From the NCBI GenBank assembly GCA_014058105.1, contig JACGCM010001217.1, positions 930,001 through 994,000 of the forward strand: 64,000 bases of DNA, given 5' to 3'. Positions within the stretch are counted from its first letter, which is position 1, and each line of letters begins with the position of its first letter. Shown here one piece after another: positions 44,412-55,452 of the stretch. The DNA is from Kingdonia uniflora (Eukaryota; Streptophyta; Magnoliopsida; Ranunculales; Circaeasteraceae). The notes beneath the pieces were generated by a model. It did not search any database. It had not been told where the DNA came from and saw only the letters and a list, made by a program, of their open reading frames with translations. A program made the position numbers and the translations under genes.

Positions 44412-44748
44412 TAACTGACACCAGCCGATTAAGATTCGCCGCTTGCTGCTTGTTTTTATGACTTGTAAGGGTGAGCTTGTACTGAATCTATGTTTAGTTT
44501 TTAGTCTTTTTGGTTGGGTTGTGGCTGTTGAACTTGATGGTAGTTTCCAGACTAATTTTGTAAAAAATAAGTACTATGTAGTTTATGAGGTGCTCTTATT
44601 TCCCCCATTAACAGTCTGGAAGCTGGTTGAAATGGATTAGTTTTTGTGGTTTTAGTTGTATTTTCCTTTGAAATGTCTTTTTGGCTTATTGTATCTATTC
44701 CATTCCTTACCTGATTATACTAAATCTCTGAGCTTTTACTTGGCTTAA

Positions 44749-45150
44749 GAGCATCTCCAATAGAGTGGTATGCTGTTAAGGTTTTCCTGTACTTTTGCAA
44801 AAAAGTTATCAGGGGTATGGTGTTTAACGTACTCACCCCCATACCCTTCCAAAGTATGCGAAACTTGAACTTGGCGAGGAGTTTGCGCATTCTGCCTAGC
44901 CGTTGAACTGTTCAACGCCTAACAACTTTTTTAATACAGCTGTTCAATGGAAAAAGTAATAATTAACAGATGTCAGACGCTGAACAGTGCCTAAGAAAAA
45001 AAAATATCATTTGGCCTTTTGGTGCTAGGCGCTGAACCGTTAAGCGCCCAAGACAAAAAAACGTAATTTACTGTTGGACTAAAGCAGTATGCGATTCTAA
45101 AATACCGATATGGTAAACCGGAACAACATACTCTTCTGTTGGAGATGCTC
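44749..45150. mobile_element. MITE-like element with GAGCATCTCCAA ends
   Basis: GAGCATCTCCAATAGAG at 44749 and CTGTTGGAGATGCTC ending at 45150 form imperfect inverted ends of about 25 bp around 402 bp without an ORF. GAGCATCTCCAA termini are frequent in plant non-autonomous DNA transposons. The target duplication (possibly TA) is not clear. Confidence 0.6.
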
Positions 45151-45249
45151 TACGTTTGTGCTGGGTATGAGCATATCTGTTACTGCATAAACCAAACACT
45201 AAGTCTTACCTAATACTTATGGCTCTCAAAATTTGTAATTTGCTATATA

Positions 45250-45890
45250 GGAAATGAGGTGGAAAACATTTGGTCCTAGCTATCCCACTTCATCTCTCTT
45301 CCCCTCTAGTTGGGAAACATGCCGTATCCCTTTCTCCCTCTCTTACAAAGATTTCAAACATCACTTTGCTGTCTCTCTCCTCTCTCTCTCTTACAAACTA
45401 CTATTTCTCTCTTACAAACCACTCACTCTCTCTCTTATAAACCAAACACTCTCCTTTTCTCTCTGTTATACTCACCATTAGAGTGTAATTCGAATTCCCT
45501 AAATTCCCTCCCTTAAATCTGATTCTCTCTCTCGAACAGTTTCTCTCTCCATTTTAACCAATTATTGTTCTCTCTCGAACAGTTTCTCTTTTGAACAATT
45601 TTTCTTTGTTATCCTCATAGTTAGAGACAGGGGAGACAGTGTTCTTTTCATTAGGATTTGAGGGTTTCAGACAAGGGAATAATTAAAGGTTTGTTGTGGA
45701 ACATTGGAGAATAGAGAGAAAGTGGAAATTGCCGACTATTTGAAGTTATTGGAAATCCCCCTCTGTTATACCCATTGACAATATCCCAATACTAATAATT
45801 ATAGTTCAATTACCCCTTTGTGCAATGCATTTTACAATCGGAATTGTAATTTATTTCCCCTAATTCATGTCCCCTCTGTACATTGTATGG
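45250..45890. other. CT-rich low-complexity stretch and spacer
   Basis: 45330-45600 has long runs of CTCTCTC with repeated CTCTTACAAAC and TCTCTCTCGAACAGTTTCTC words. The small ORFs here are low-complexity translations. It may be the promoter and leader region of the mobile-domain relic downstream. Confidence 0.5.
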
Positions 45891-45894
45891 TTAG

Positions 45895-46185
45895 AAGTCA
45901 AAATTGTCGAATTTGACAATATGGCAATGGAATTGGAGTTATGGAAATCTAGTATTGTCGATTTCGACAATTTAACTGTGTAATTGAAGTTATGGAAATC
46001 GAATATTGTCGAAATTAATCGACAATTTATCAAGTGTAATTGGAGTTATGGAAACCTAATATTGTTGTGCTCGACAATTATGATAATGTACATGAAGCAA
46101 TACATATATAACATTGTCGACTTCGACAATCACCAAATGCAATTGGAGTTATATATATATATATTTCGACAATATTGCACTGAGA
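45895..46185. repeat. Palindrome-bearing repeats (about 51-56 bp)
   Basis: Units with TTGGAGTTATGGAAAT recur at about 45935, 45986, 46042 and 46145. Between them are imperfect palindromes ATTGTCGA...TCGACAAT (45904-45920, 45955-45970, 46005-46026, 46060-46075, 46114-46130, 46166-46174). Each could form a short cruciform or bind a dimeric protein. Confidence 0.75.
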
Positions 46186-46217
46186 CTTAGACAAATAAAA
46201 TTGTGTGCAGGTACACA

Positions 46218-47190
46218 ATGAAAGAGAAAGTGTCTCCTACAACTTTTAATAGAAGAAAAAGAGAGTTGGGCAAAGCAGACCCAGAACACGCGGACTTCGA
46301 ATTTACAAAAACATATAAGTGAAAGAGAAAGACTGTTGAGAAGAGAACAGTGGCCCCTCCAAACACTGTTGAACAATCCCCTAATTTTGAAACTACGAAT
46401 GAGGGTGTCCGTGAACACAGTGGAGCTGATATAATGGATCACATTGAAGATGGTGACAAGGCTCAAGTAGCTGGGGGTTCTGAAATTCAGAATGAGTCTT
46501 CTCAAGCTGCTTTGGGAGCTTAACCAGCGCTCCCAAATGAATCTGATGTTAATATTCCTAGTGATGGGGAGAATTGTGAATGTAGTGCTGGGGGTAATTG
46601 TGAAGGCGAGGGGGCTGCAAACAACGAAGATGTTGGCTCTATTGATAATAGTTTGTTCAGAAGCTTCAAGTTCCATAGAGCGAGGTTGATCGCGCTCGGG
46701 CAGGTATACTATTAAATTATTATTTGTTATTCCCATTATGTATTACATTTTATTTGGTAATCTCATTTATTTTGACATAATCAATGTTATAATTGTTCAG
46801 GACAGAAGTTGTGCCTTCGTGTTCACCATCACCCGTCAACATGGGATCTTACAAGAGAACCACAAATGGTCTAGGATTTGGTTAAGTTGAAGGGTTTAGA
46901 TAAAATTGGGGCTATATCATATAACTCTGGGATTATTTATGTTTTTGTTGAACGTTGGCAATCGGAAACTAATAGTTTCCACTTCAAATGGGGGGAGATG
47001 ACTCCAACTTTGGATGATGTGGAGCAATTGATTGGCTTTAGTGCAGATGGTGATGCCACGATAATTGACGGAACTTGGGGATTCCCTGCGCTTCTCGAGG
47101 TTTCTAGAAGAATCTTTTGCTAGATTTAAATGGATTCAAGACTTTGAAAGCTGGTGGTGCTGGGAATTCTTTGTCACTGAGGAAACTAAG
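46218..47190 (+). pseudogene. Plant mobile domain (PMD, aminotransferase-like) gene relic
   Basis: Exon 1 (46218-46703) opens MKEKVSPTTFNRRKRELGKA, carries a stop in place of an Arg or Trp codon and another later, and ends NSLFRSFKFHRARLIALGQ at a GT donor. Exon 2 begins at 46801 and, after a two-base loss, reads LCLRVHHHPSTWDLTREPQM, a stop, then FVERWQSETNSFHFKWGEMT and PTLDDVEQLIGFSADGD. This is the N-terminal part of the plant mobile domain found in MAIL1/MAIN-type proteins and in many transposons. The sequence breaks off near 47190 after a segment ending LSLRKLR in another frame. It is a pseudogene, host or element-borne. Confidence 0.75.
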
Positions 47191-48990
47191 GTGGTGTTTC
47201 TTTCACTGCTAATTTTTTTTCAGCAACTGAAAAATATTTTTTTTTTGTGCTAAAAAAAATTCAGACTAGCAAATTTAGCAAAAACAAATTCAACGTTTGT
47301 GAGAAGCTGATTTTTTTTAGCAGCTGATTGCCCTTCTTCCTTAACAAACTTTTTTCACACTCTCTCTCTCACACAATGCCTCACTACTATTCTCCATTCT
47401 TGATTCTCTCTCTCTACTCGACCATCCTCCAAATTGCAAGAGGGGTTGTTCACGGCGGTCCATCCTCGACCATCTCTCCTATCTACTTGATTTTACTCGA
47501 TTGACAAAGTTTTGGTGGTCCAAATTTGCGTCTTGTAGGGTGTTCACTGTGTCAAGGTTTTTTTTTCTCTCTCTGCTTTCGAAACGGACAAAGGTATACA
47601 TTTTCTCCGTCTCTACCGCTCTTCTTTACTTGTATCATGATTCATCTCAAATTATGTTTGAATTGTTTTGGAATCTGTTCATCCTCATTCCCCAGAGCTC
47701 AAATTTGAATTTTTGATTTTTTTTGTTGAATTATGATATTATTTAGGACTAAACTATCTGTTTCTCAACTATCTTCGTGTTTGATTTGCTAATTAGGGCT
47801 TTGATTTCTGTAAAAAAAAATAAAAAAATAGTCCTTAATTTGCTCTATTTAGGGTGTATCTATTTGCCCACACATGATGATGAACACCATGAGGAGAGTT
47901 TCATGCACTTTTGTGTCACATTTTACCAAACAACAGATAGGGTTCAAATCCATTCTTCCAATGAGGAGAGTTGTACTGTTCTTTCTGCACACAAATGTCA
48001 ATTTGGAACCAAAAGATGCTGAGGTACATTTGGATTTAGAGTTAACGTGTTCTCATTACTGCGAGTACGTACAAGCTCTGCAAAATTGTTGATGGTAGAT
48101 GAATTTGATATGTTGTTGCTACTGCAATGCTTTTCCTTCCAATATTTATTTATGGGCAAAGGTATTTTAGGAAGAATTAAACAATCACAGCAAAAAGATC
48201 CCCAAATTCCGAAATTCAATCATTATGGAGTGCTTAGGCTCTCTCTCTCGTTCCCTCACATCAATGCAGTAAGGCATCGTTTTACAAACCATGCATTAGA
48301 AAACAAAATAATTAGAATACTGTAGGCAGCCTAAACCCATAAAAATATTTCGGACCCCAGATGTGGAAATCAGAAGGTGCATGGGGTTGTATTAAAAGTC
48401 CCTTTCTTTTCTTTCCCCCTCTTGTAATTGTTTCATGTTTGAGAGAGAGATTTTTCTTTTGCACTCAAGAGATATCTTACTAACATAAAGATATCAAAAA
48501 CATTTAAAATGCAAGTGCAAGGAGTAGCAAACAAAATGAAAAAAACTATAAGATTCCCTTTGCCCACTGCCCATGATGTGTTGGCCTCTACAGTTTTAAA
48601 AAGCTCTTTCATTTGCTTCAATTGTTTAGAGTAGCCCCAGATGTGTTGGAACTGATTTAATTTTGATTGCATATATGTGCTTAATTCTGTGGTTCACATG
48701 CATATATGTAGACACTCTGGATCTTTTGTCAAGGGCCATTCCATGTATTTTATGTCCCCTTTCTACCAAACTTTTGTGGGAAGATCCCCATTTACAAGCA
48801 GATGTGCTGAAATTCCCCTATGTTGGATATGCTGAAATGCATTCTTTGTTACATACATTAATGTAGAATTTCTTTTATGTTTTAGTATGGCTATGTTAAA
48901 TATCTTGGACTATGTATGAATTTGACATGTAAGACTATTTTATTGCTAAAATATTGTAAATTTTCCACTTCAGATGCCTTTCAGTAGAGA
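47191..48990. other. Unassigned 1.8 kb between the PMD relic and the Myb/SANT relic
   Basis: It starts GTGGTGTTTCTTTCACTGC with an internal CAGCAACTG/CAGCTGATT-rich stretch that could be the end of a hAT-like non-autonomous element, but I find no matching other end. The ORFs at 47501-48325 have no family-like motifs. CT-rich runs occur at 47355-47425 and 48235-48250. Confidence 0.4.
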
Positions 48991-49016
48991 CTATTCTTAT
49001 TTTTTTTTATCCCTTC

Positions 49017-49375
49017 AAGGATTTGTGGTTCATGGAGAAAGCTCAATATGAGATTGGCAATTATGGCACTGAGAGAGGCAATATTCTTAAATTGAGATCA
49101 TTGAGGAATATTAGGGAGAAATGTATTCAGGAATTCTAACGGGATGTCACCCATAAAGATTTAAGAAACAGACAGGACTATCTGAAGAACAAGTATAAGA
49201 TTTGGGAGTCCCTAAAGCATCTGGCTAGGGAAGGTTATGATGAACTAACTGGTACATTCAACCTTACTGAACATAGGTGGGTTAAAATCTTAGAAGTTTT
49301 ACCAAAGCAAGGAGGTATAAGCATGATTTGTTGCCACATAAGGAGAAGATGACTTCGTTATTTGCCCAAATTTGA
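49017..49375 (+). pseudogene. Myb/SANT-like DNA-binding domain relic
   Basis: From AAG at 49017 the frame reads LWFMEKAQYEIGNYGTERGN, then NIREKCIQEF, TAA, and HKDLRNRQDYLKNKYKIWES, LKHLAREGYDELTGTFNLTE and HRWVKILEVLPK, the trihelix-like Myb/SANT domain (Myb_DNA-bind_3) of plant transposon-related proteins. After a frameshift it ends KHDLLPHKEKMTSLFAQI at a stop (49375), as that family does. Such proteins accompany PIF/Harbinger transposases, but none is seen here. Confidence 0.65.
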
Positions 49376-49749
49376 TGTTTTATAGTTTTCAAGTTTGAAC
49401 TCTCTATTTCTAGTTTGATGTAATAAATTTGACATGTAAGATTATTTTATTTATGAAATAGTGTTTGATTAAATTTGTTGTTGATAAATGTTTATTAGTT
49501 ATTGGAGCATCTTTTGGCCTATGTATGAATTCTGTTAACTTTATTACATATTAGAGCATCTTTTGGACTATGTAGGAATTTTGATAATTGTGTGCCCGTG
49601 TTGCTCTACTCTATAGTGTTATGATATTTTTTTCTAACTTATGACTTTCAGAGATCCATTTTGTATATCCATTTTATCAATTTTGTGCAATAATATTTTT
49701 TGTATGTCCATTTTGTATATCCATTTTGTACATTTTGTGCAATGATACC

Positions 49750-50325
49750 TGTAATAGCCTAATTTCGTGATCCAAACTTAGCATTTACACCAAGGATATT
49801 TAGAGCTTATAGATGAATAATGGAAGAGTAATAACACAAAGCTTAGCGTGGAAAACCTTTGAATAGGTTAAAAATTGTGACCTTTCTTGAAGATTTAGAA
49901 AGATAGTAGTTTATTGATAGCTGCTAGATATTACAAGAGAAGCTCTGAGTATTTAGTATAGAGTTTGGGTGAGCATTCCTCCATCTTCTGTCCATTCATC
50001 TCGGATCCTCTGGTCCTATTTATAGGTCTTATAATATGTCTGTTTGACGACCATTATTATCCTTAATGATAGACGTTACAATATATAATTATAATTTTTG
50101 ATTTGATTGTGTAACGTTCTGATCTTTGCTATTTTGTAACAGCTTCACTGATGACGGTGCATTTTCTTAACTCAAACTACTGATGTAGATGTCGAAAGTT
50201 AACTGTAATATGTGTTTAATAGCGCCACGTGCTATGTTGATAAGGTTGAGCGGTCGTATGATGGTTGAAGATGAAGCTTGAGTTCGAGATACAGAATAAG
50301 CCACTACAATCGCCCCCTCTCAACC
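49750..50325 (-). repeat. 3' LTR and polypurine tract of element C
   Basis: Minus-strand LTR, 559 bp: on the minus strand it starts TGTAGTGGCTTATTCTG (50308) and ends GGCTATTACA (49750). Directly outside its start is the purine tract GGTTGAGAGGGGGCGAT (minus, 50325-50309). TATA box CTATAAATAGG on the minus strand at about 50025. So the element body is at higher coordinates. The flank beyond the end is ATACC. Confidence 0.85.
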
Positions 50326-50643
50326 AACAGTACGAGAAACATTGTGGGTGAGTGGTGTTGGTTGAGAAGCATCATCAATACTACAATTAATACCTAGGAA
50401 TTATTTCCAACGCATCTTCATGAATATCTATTTGTGGCTTTTGGGTTTTCTAGAAATAATAGTTTTAGTCAATTTTGTTGCATGGGAAATCTTTCAGACG
50501 TTAGAAATTTGGAGAGTCGATTTTAATGATGATCATAGTATAAAGAGTACTTTGATTGGTGTGTGGTGAACCAAGTCTTCTTCCCTGAACTGTTTCTTTT
50601 GTGTTTTGGTTTCTGTATTTAAAATTTTGTGATGGTCAAAAGT

Positions 50644-51082
50644 ATGGTAATGACAAGGCAGCAGTCTTGAGAGGCTAGGATTCTAAGGAAGATGGAAGAC
50701 TTATGTGTCGGATACTTTGGTTACCAACCTTTTCATCTGCTGATGCCAATTTCGGTGTCCCCTACATACTATTGTAGACATATGAAGAGGTGATGGAGGT
50801 GGGGAATGACTATTATCAAATGGTGCGCTTCCATTATCTGTTGACATCGGAGGAGGAGCGTCGAAATGGGCTGAGGTTGTTGGCGGAGGAGGCTGTTACA
50901 ACTAAAGATAAAGTGGCGGGCGTTCGTTTGAGAGAGTCTCGTCGGTATCCTGCTAGTGAATGGGTCATGTCTAAGAAATAGGACCCTCTGTCTGTCTCTA
51001 GCATGCGATGTGGTGGGGGTTATGGTGGAAGAGGTGGTGGTGGCGGAGGTTGTTCTTCCAGGGACCATAGATATTGGCCATG
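50644..51082 (+). pseudogene. Small antisense gene A of element C (MxTRxQ family, Gly-rich tail)
   Basis: TATAAAG at about 50538 lies 100 bp before the ATG. The ORF begins MVMTRQQS, has an early TGA, reads LRKMEDLCVGYFGYQPFHLL, shifts frame near 50780, and continues MMEVGNDYYQMVRFHYLLTS, EEERRNGLRLLAEEAVTTKD and VAGVRLRESRRYPASEWVM. After a TAG the frame goes on to MRCGGGYGGRGGGGGGCSSR, a Gly-rich, RGG-like tail, ending TGA at 51082. Relics of the same gene lie at 8682-9110 and about 62790-63164. It is transcribed away from the 3' LTR, opposite to pol. The tail suggests RNA binding; that is inference. Confidence 0.55.
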
Positions 51083-51884
51083 AAGAAGATCCTTTTTCCG
51101 GTACCATATTTCTTTGGTGATTTCCAGTTTCACTATTTCCTGGCTCCTTCTTGCAGGGAATCAGAGTTTGGAAGATGCATCAATTTTGTATCTTCTTCCT
51201 TGGTAACTGTTGAGGAATGCTTTGAACTATAACTTGATGTATTTTGTAAAGTAATCTGTGAATTGTCTGGAACACTCGTTATCGGTAAAATAATCTGTAA
51301 AGAACTTTCAAACTAGTAAAATATCTTCGTACTGCCATTTTGATGTTATGTTTCGAACTGCCCAATTTATAGCTTTTTTGTTTCCAAAATAGAAGTTTGT
51401 AAATATGAAGGTACGAGGAATGGTAGTTCACATGGGGTATTGCTAGACAAATCAAACTGTAAATATCTCAGTGTGTATATCTCTAAAGGGCAGTGGAAGT
51501 TGAGGTTTGAAAAATAAAGGTGCTCAAAAATGTAAAAAAGGTCATGTGGTGACAATAAGTTAACAATTTGTTAAGATGATTGGGTGGCTATAAAGGTACG
51601 TGTATGTTTGCAAGCTACTGATTCGAACTGACTGGAAAATGTCTGGCCGTATGGAAGTAACTAATATCTGCCTGTAGGTGTTACTGCTGGACATGCTTGA
51701 TTTGTATGTTGCGATCTCCATATCTGTACGCATAAAATATGAAGGGAAATTTCATAACATGGAAAGTATGACCTGCCATAATATTTTCTAGCTTCTACAG
51801 ATATTTATGTTTATGAAATTTTGCACAATATATCTTTCAGCAAAATCTGCGGGGTGATTAAGATTTTCTGATATCTTCATTTTT

Positions 51885-51900
51885 TCTATATAAAGTAGTG
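51885..51900 (+). promoter_or_regulatory. TATA box of small antisense gene B
   Basis: TTCTATATAAAGTAGTGG lies about 80 bp before the ATG at 51970, which itself is in strong context (CAACCATGG). Confidence 0.6.
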
Positions 51901-51969
51901 GTCCTTAGTTGTTATGTCTTGTATCTTCTGTCAGAGACAATTTTGCTGTTTGAGGTAGAGTAAGCAACC

Positions 51970-52230
51970 ATGGTGAGGACACGCTCTCAGCATTTGCGGT
52001 ATGCAGTAGAAGGTAGGTTTCATATTAAGGTGGATGAACTTTGTGAACGATACTTTTGTCATTTACCGTATGATGCCATTCTTCCGAGGTGGCCATTGAA
52101 AGTAACTGGTTTAGATGATGAAGGTAGGTGTGCAGAGGTTGATTACTTTTTCTGGTGTGATATTTTTTGTGAGTTGTTGTTGGATGCAACTTTACGAGAA
52201 GAAGATGAGAGAGCAGCAGGGGGAAGATAA
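51970..52230 (+). CDS. Small antisense gene B of element C, 86 residues, intact
   Basis: This is the only undamaged ORF in the antisense cluster. It reads MVRTRSQHLRYAVEGRFHIK, then VDELCERYFCHLPYDAILPR, WPLKVTGLDDEGRCAEVDYF and LLLDATLREEDERAAGGR. It aligns with gene A (MEDLCVGYFGYQPF against VDELCERYFCHLPY; NDYYQMVRFHYLLTSEEERR against VDYFFWCDIFCELLLDATLR), so the two are diverged tandem paralogues. Six cysteines, acidic C-terminus, no signal peptide, no known motif. It has its own TATA box and start context, and sits 1.7 kb inside the 3' LTR on the strand opposite to pol. Function unknown. Confidence 0.6.
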   Translation: MVRTRSQHLRYAVEGRFHIKVDELCERYFCHLPYDAILPRWPLKVTGLDDEGRCAEVDYFFWCDIFCELLLDATLREEDERAAGGR

Positions 52231-52519
52231 TACCATGTGGTATGGTGAATCATCTAGGCTGTTTTAAATGTAACTATATGTGACTGTAATTTTGAATTGT
52301 GAGAGGTCAAAAATGAATAAGTAATCTGTTTTTAGTATTCTGTTTTGGTACCTTGCTGTATGACGAGGCATGTTGTTACTGCGAACTGAAAGGAATAAGA
52401 ATAAAGTATTCTATTTTGCTATTTATGTGACATATATTGTGGATGACAGCTGTGTGATTTCAAAAATTACGCAGATAGTTTTGAATTTTGAATATTGAGC
52501 TATTTTAGGAATGTCGTAC

Positions 52520-52760
52520 GATCTTGGTATAGTATAAAAGTAAGGTGATTGGTCGTGTATACTACTTTGGGAAAGAGGGGAATAATTTCTTAATGCCTGA
52601 CAATAGAGACAGACGTGATGACAGTAGACGTTATCACAAAAGTCATGATGATGCTGTGAGATGAAAAGACGTGCATGTAGAGACTGTAGGGGTGACTGAC
52701 ACGTGTCTGAAAGAGGCATCGTTTTGTAAACTGAGAGAGAGTATAAAAACCCGTATCTCT
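52520..52760 (+). promoter_or_regulatory. Promoter of the spliced antisense gene of element C
   Basis: Two TATA boxes: TATAGTATAAAAGTAAGG at about 52525 and GAGAGTATAAAAACCCG at about 52738. The second is followed by a CT-rich leader (TATCTCTCTCCCTCG). Either could drive the gene at 52671-55309. Confidence 0.5.
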
Positions 52761-55309
52761 CTCCCTCGTAAATTGTCTACAGTTATATATGGAGAAAAAA
52801 GTGGTGCAAGCCATACTTTCATTGAGAAGAAACGTTTAAGTTCTGAGGGTGTTTTGGTAGGGAAGGATTCATCTGGTGATAAAAAACTGTTGGAAAAGCA
52901 ACATGGGCGAGTAATTTCTGTGAAATGTCTGGGTAAAGTAGAAGATTGTTGTTCTTCAAGTACAGGTTAGTGATATATGCCTCTATTTTATTTTGATTTG
53001 TTGTTGCTAGTAATCTGTGTATGATATTGCATGTTTATCATTTTTGATTGAGGGATACAAAAGTTGATAATGTAGGGGTTTAAGATCTTGAGTAATTGCC
53101 TGTATAGTTCTGTAGTGCATAAGCTTTGGGTATATGAACAGACTGTAGAGAGAGAAAATGTTTTTTTGGAAAAGAAGAGGGAAAATTGAAATGTTTGTTT
53201 ATTGTTTTGGAAAATTAGAAAATAAACGTGTTGACTGGGTAGAAACATAGGTAGGGTTATTTTACTGTGTGTAGGGTGCTGCATGTAACGTAGAGAGAAT
53301 GATAAAATATTTTATGTATTTGTAGGTCCAGTATGCGTTCAAAACCTATAAATCCCATGAGTAAATTTGTAGTAGCATCAAGTTCAGGGGAAACATCATC
53401 GTCGGGGAGGGAGGACAATTGTAATGTAATGGAAGAGACTGTAGATAAGATAAACGTTACTGTAGGTGTAAAGGTTGGGGAATCCAGTAAAGTAGAGAAA
53501 GTTATAGAGAAAGATGATGCAAAAGATAAAGATAAATTGTTTTTCATATATCCTGAGGGAGTAGATGTAGGAAAGAAATTTTTGAAATACAAAAGAAATT
53601 ACAATGAGAATGGGGAAATTATATGACGGACCAAGGTATACTATCAAGTCCCTTGTTTAGAGAAGTGAAAAGGGAAGAAAGGGATTAATGAGGATGTTAA
53701 AATCTCGTATTATAATGGCCTTGGGTTGGCAGGCCTGAATGATGGGTTTTTATGTTATCTGAATCAGGTCATTTATGGCCTTAGAATCCCTCTAACCTTC
53801 TTTCAAAAAAGGGTTATGAATGTATTACAGTGCTGCTCTGCCCAACTAAATGGGAATGTGCATGAGATGATGAGGGTATACGAGGCTCTGAATGAGAAAT
53901 GGAGAAGGAAAGGGACTGCCAAGCAGTTCAAAGCTGATGATGTGTTGAAATTTTATAAATGGAAGTACATCAAAGGTTGAAACAGTGGTTACCTGTATAG
54001 TGATTCATTTAGGTCAAATTTTTTTGACTTTAAATCTACGGGTAGACCATGGAATGACCACCTTGTATGGGTAGGGGGCAACTGTATGCAAGTTCCAGAT
54101 GAACCAGCGCTCATCCTGAACCATAAATATTATAACCCGAGTAAGTAGTATTGATCAAATTTGACCAACCATCATCATGTCTTCGAGCTGCTAAATATTG
54201 TTTTGCTCCTTGTTTTGTCAGATCACAATCCTTCATTGGCACCATATAATACCAGCTTGTTTGACTGCGTAGCTCATGATCAAGTCGAGTTAAAGGAGGT
54301 ACTTGGTAAGCTAGGTATCCAGAGGGATAAGCGGGTAGATTCCATAGTACCTAAAGTTCAGCGAGCTCACGAGAATTGAGCTATGGCTAAGAAGAAAGCC
54401 GACTTGACTATTGATGATGTCACTAGTATTCCTCCTCCTGTGCTAAAAAATATTAACGTGAAACAGAGTACTCAGAGGTCGATAAAACTAGCTCTGCAAA
54501 CTACGTCTGCTACTGTGGTGGTGATCTCAGACCAAGAGATTGCAAAACCTGCTTCTGGAGATGTTGAGGAGAGGCTGGAAGTGAGTGAAGTTACTCCTTT
54601 AGAGGCTGAGAAGAGCTCGTTGAAAATAAAATGGCACGAGGATAAGGGTAGTGCTCGTACTAATGCTCAAGCTGTGGCCAAGATGAGAGAGCTAGAGCAA
54701 AAATACTCTATGATAGCAAGGACTAATTCGCAGCAGCTTGATGAGGTGTAACAAGAGTAAACTTTTGTGGTATGTATTGAAATCTTTGATGTGTTGTATT
54801 TGGAAAGTGATCTGTTGTCTTAAACTTGTGTTTTGTATTTGCAGTTCTCGATGCTAATGAAGGGGGCGACAAAGTTTATTGAGAAGAGAAGCCAAGAGTT
54901 CAGAGATCTTACTCTGAAGTTGGATGCTCAATCGGCTCGAATGAAGGAGCTTGAAGTTGTGCTCGAGATAAAAAAGTAGTAAAGGGCTGAAGATGTCAAG
55001 GCAGCTGAAGAGCGGTATACATCGTTGTCCGAGCATGATGATGTTATGATATGATCATGCGAGGCAATGCAGGTGGAACAAAATCACTTTATCCAATTTT
55101 TTTATAGCTTTGGGTTGATTGCTACTAATGTAGAGTTAGGCCGAACTGGCAAATATGATAAGATAGTCTTTCCATCGGATATAGAGGATGAAGTGGTGGC
55201 TGATGCTGCTGATCCAGCCAATGTATCTACTTCACCCACTGAACCAGTTCTAGCTGCTGATAAGACATTGGATCCTCCATCTGAGGTAGAAATTAATAAG
55301 AATCTTTAA
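52671..55309 (+). pseudogene. Spliced antisense gene of element C (transposase_28-like domain plus coiled coil)
   Basis: Exons: up to about 52966 (open to GGVLVGK-like basic part), 53325-54140, 54222 to about 54747, 54845-55309. Exon 2 has MSKFVVASSSGETSSSGRED, then in the same frame, broken by TGA at 53624 and 53669, FLCYLNQVIYGLRIPLTFFQ, VMNVLQCCSAQLNGNVHEMM and WRRKGTAKQFKADDVLKFYK; a third TGA (53978) precedes GYLYSDS and GRPWNDHLVWVGGNCMQVPD. A phase-1 intron (54141-54221) follows Y-N-P. Later exons carry LKEVLGKLGIQRDKRVD and a coiled coil (KLDAQSARMKELEVVLEIKK). The domain matches element B's antisense gene. Three of its stops are TGA, readable as decayed CGA codons. Confidence 0.65.
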
Positions 55310-55452
55310 TCACTCTGTGGTATTTTGTGTCGAACTATACAGTTCGTTCGATTTTGATGTGATTGTACTTTGTATGGTCGAAAACTGTAAGTTTCATAAA
55401 CATTTTTTAATATGTTATGCTTGAATGTTTGTATGATGACAAAATATTTGTA

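Noticed and set aside
46149..46736. 195-codon ORF on the minus strand
   Set aside because: It lies antisense to the PMD relic, whose plus-strand frame has clear family motifs.
50769..51107. 112-codon ORF on the minus strand
   Set aside because: Antisense to small gene A, which has TATA box, start and relatives at two other loci.
52988..53647. Overlapping minus-strand ORFs (98, 111 and 83 codons)
   Set aside because: They cover the intron and exon 2 of the spliced antisense gene, whose frame continues across stops with conserved motifs.
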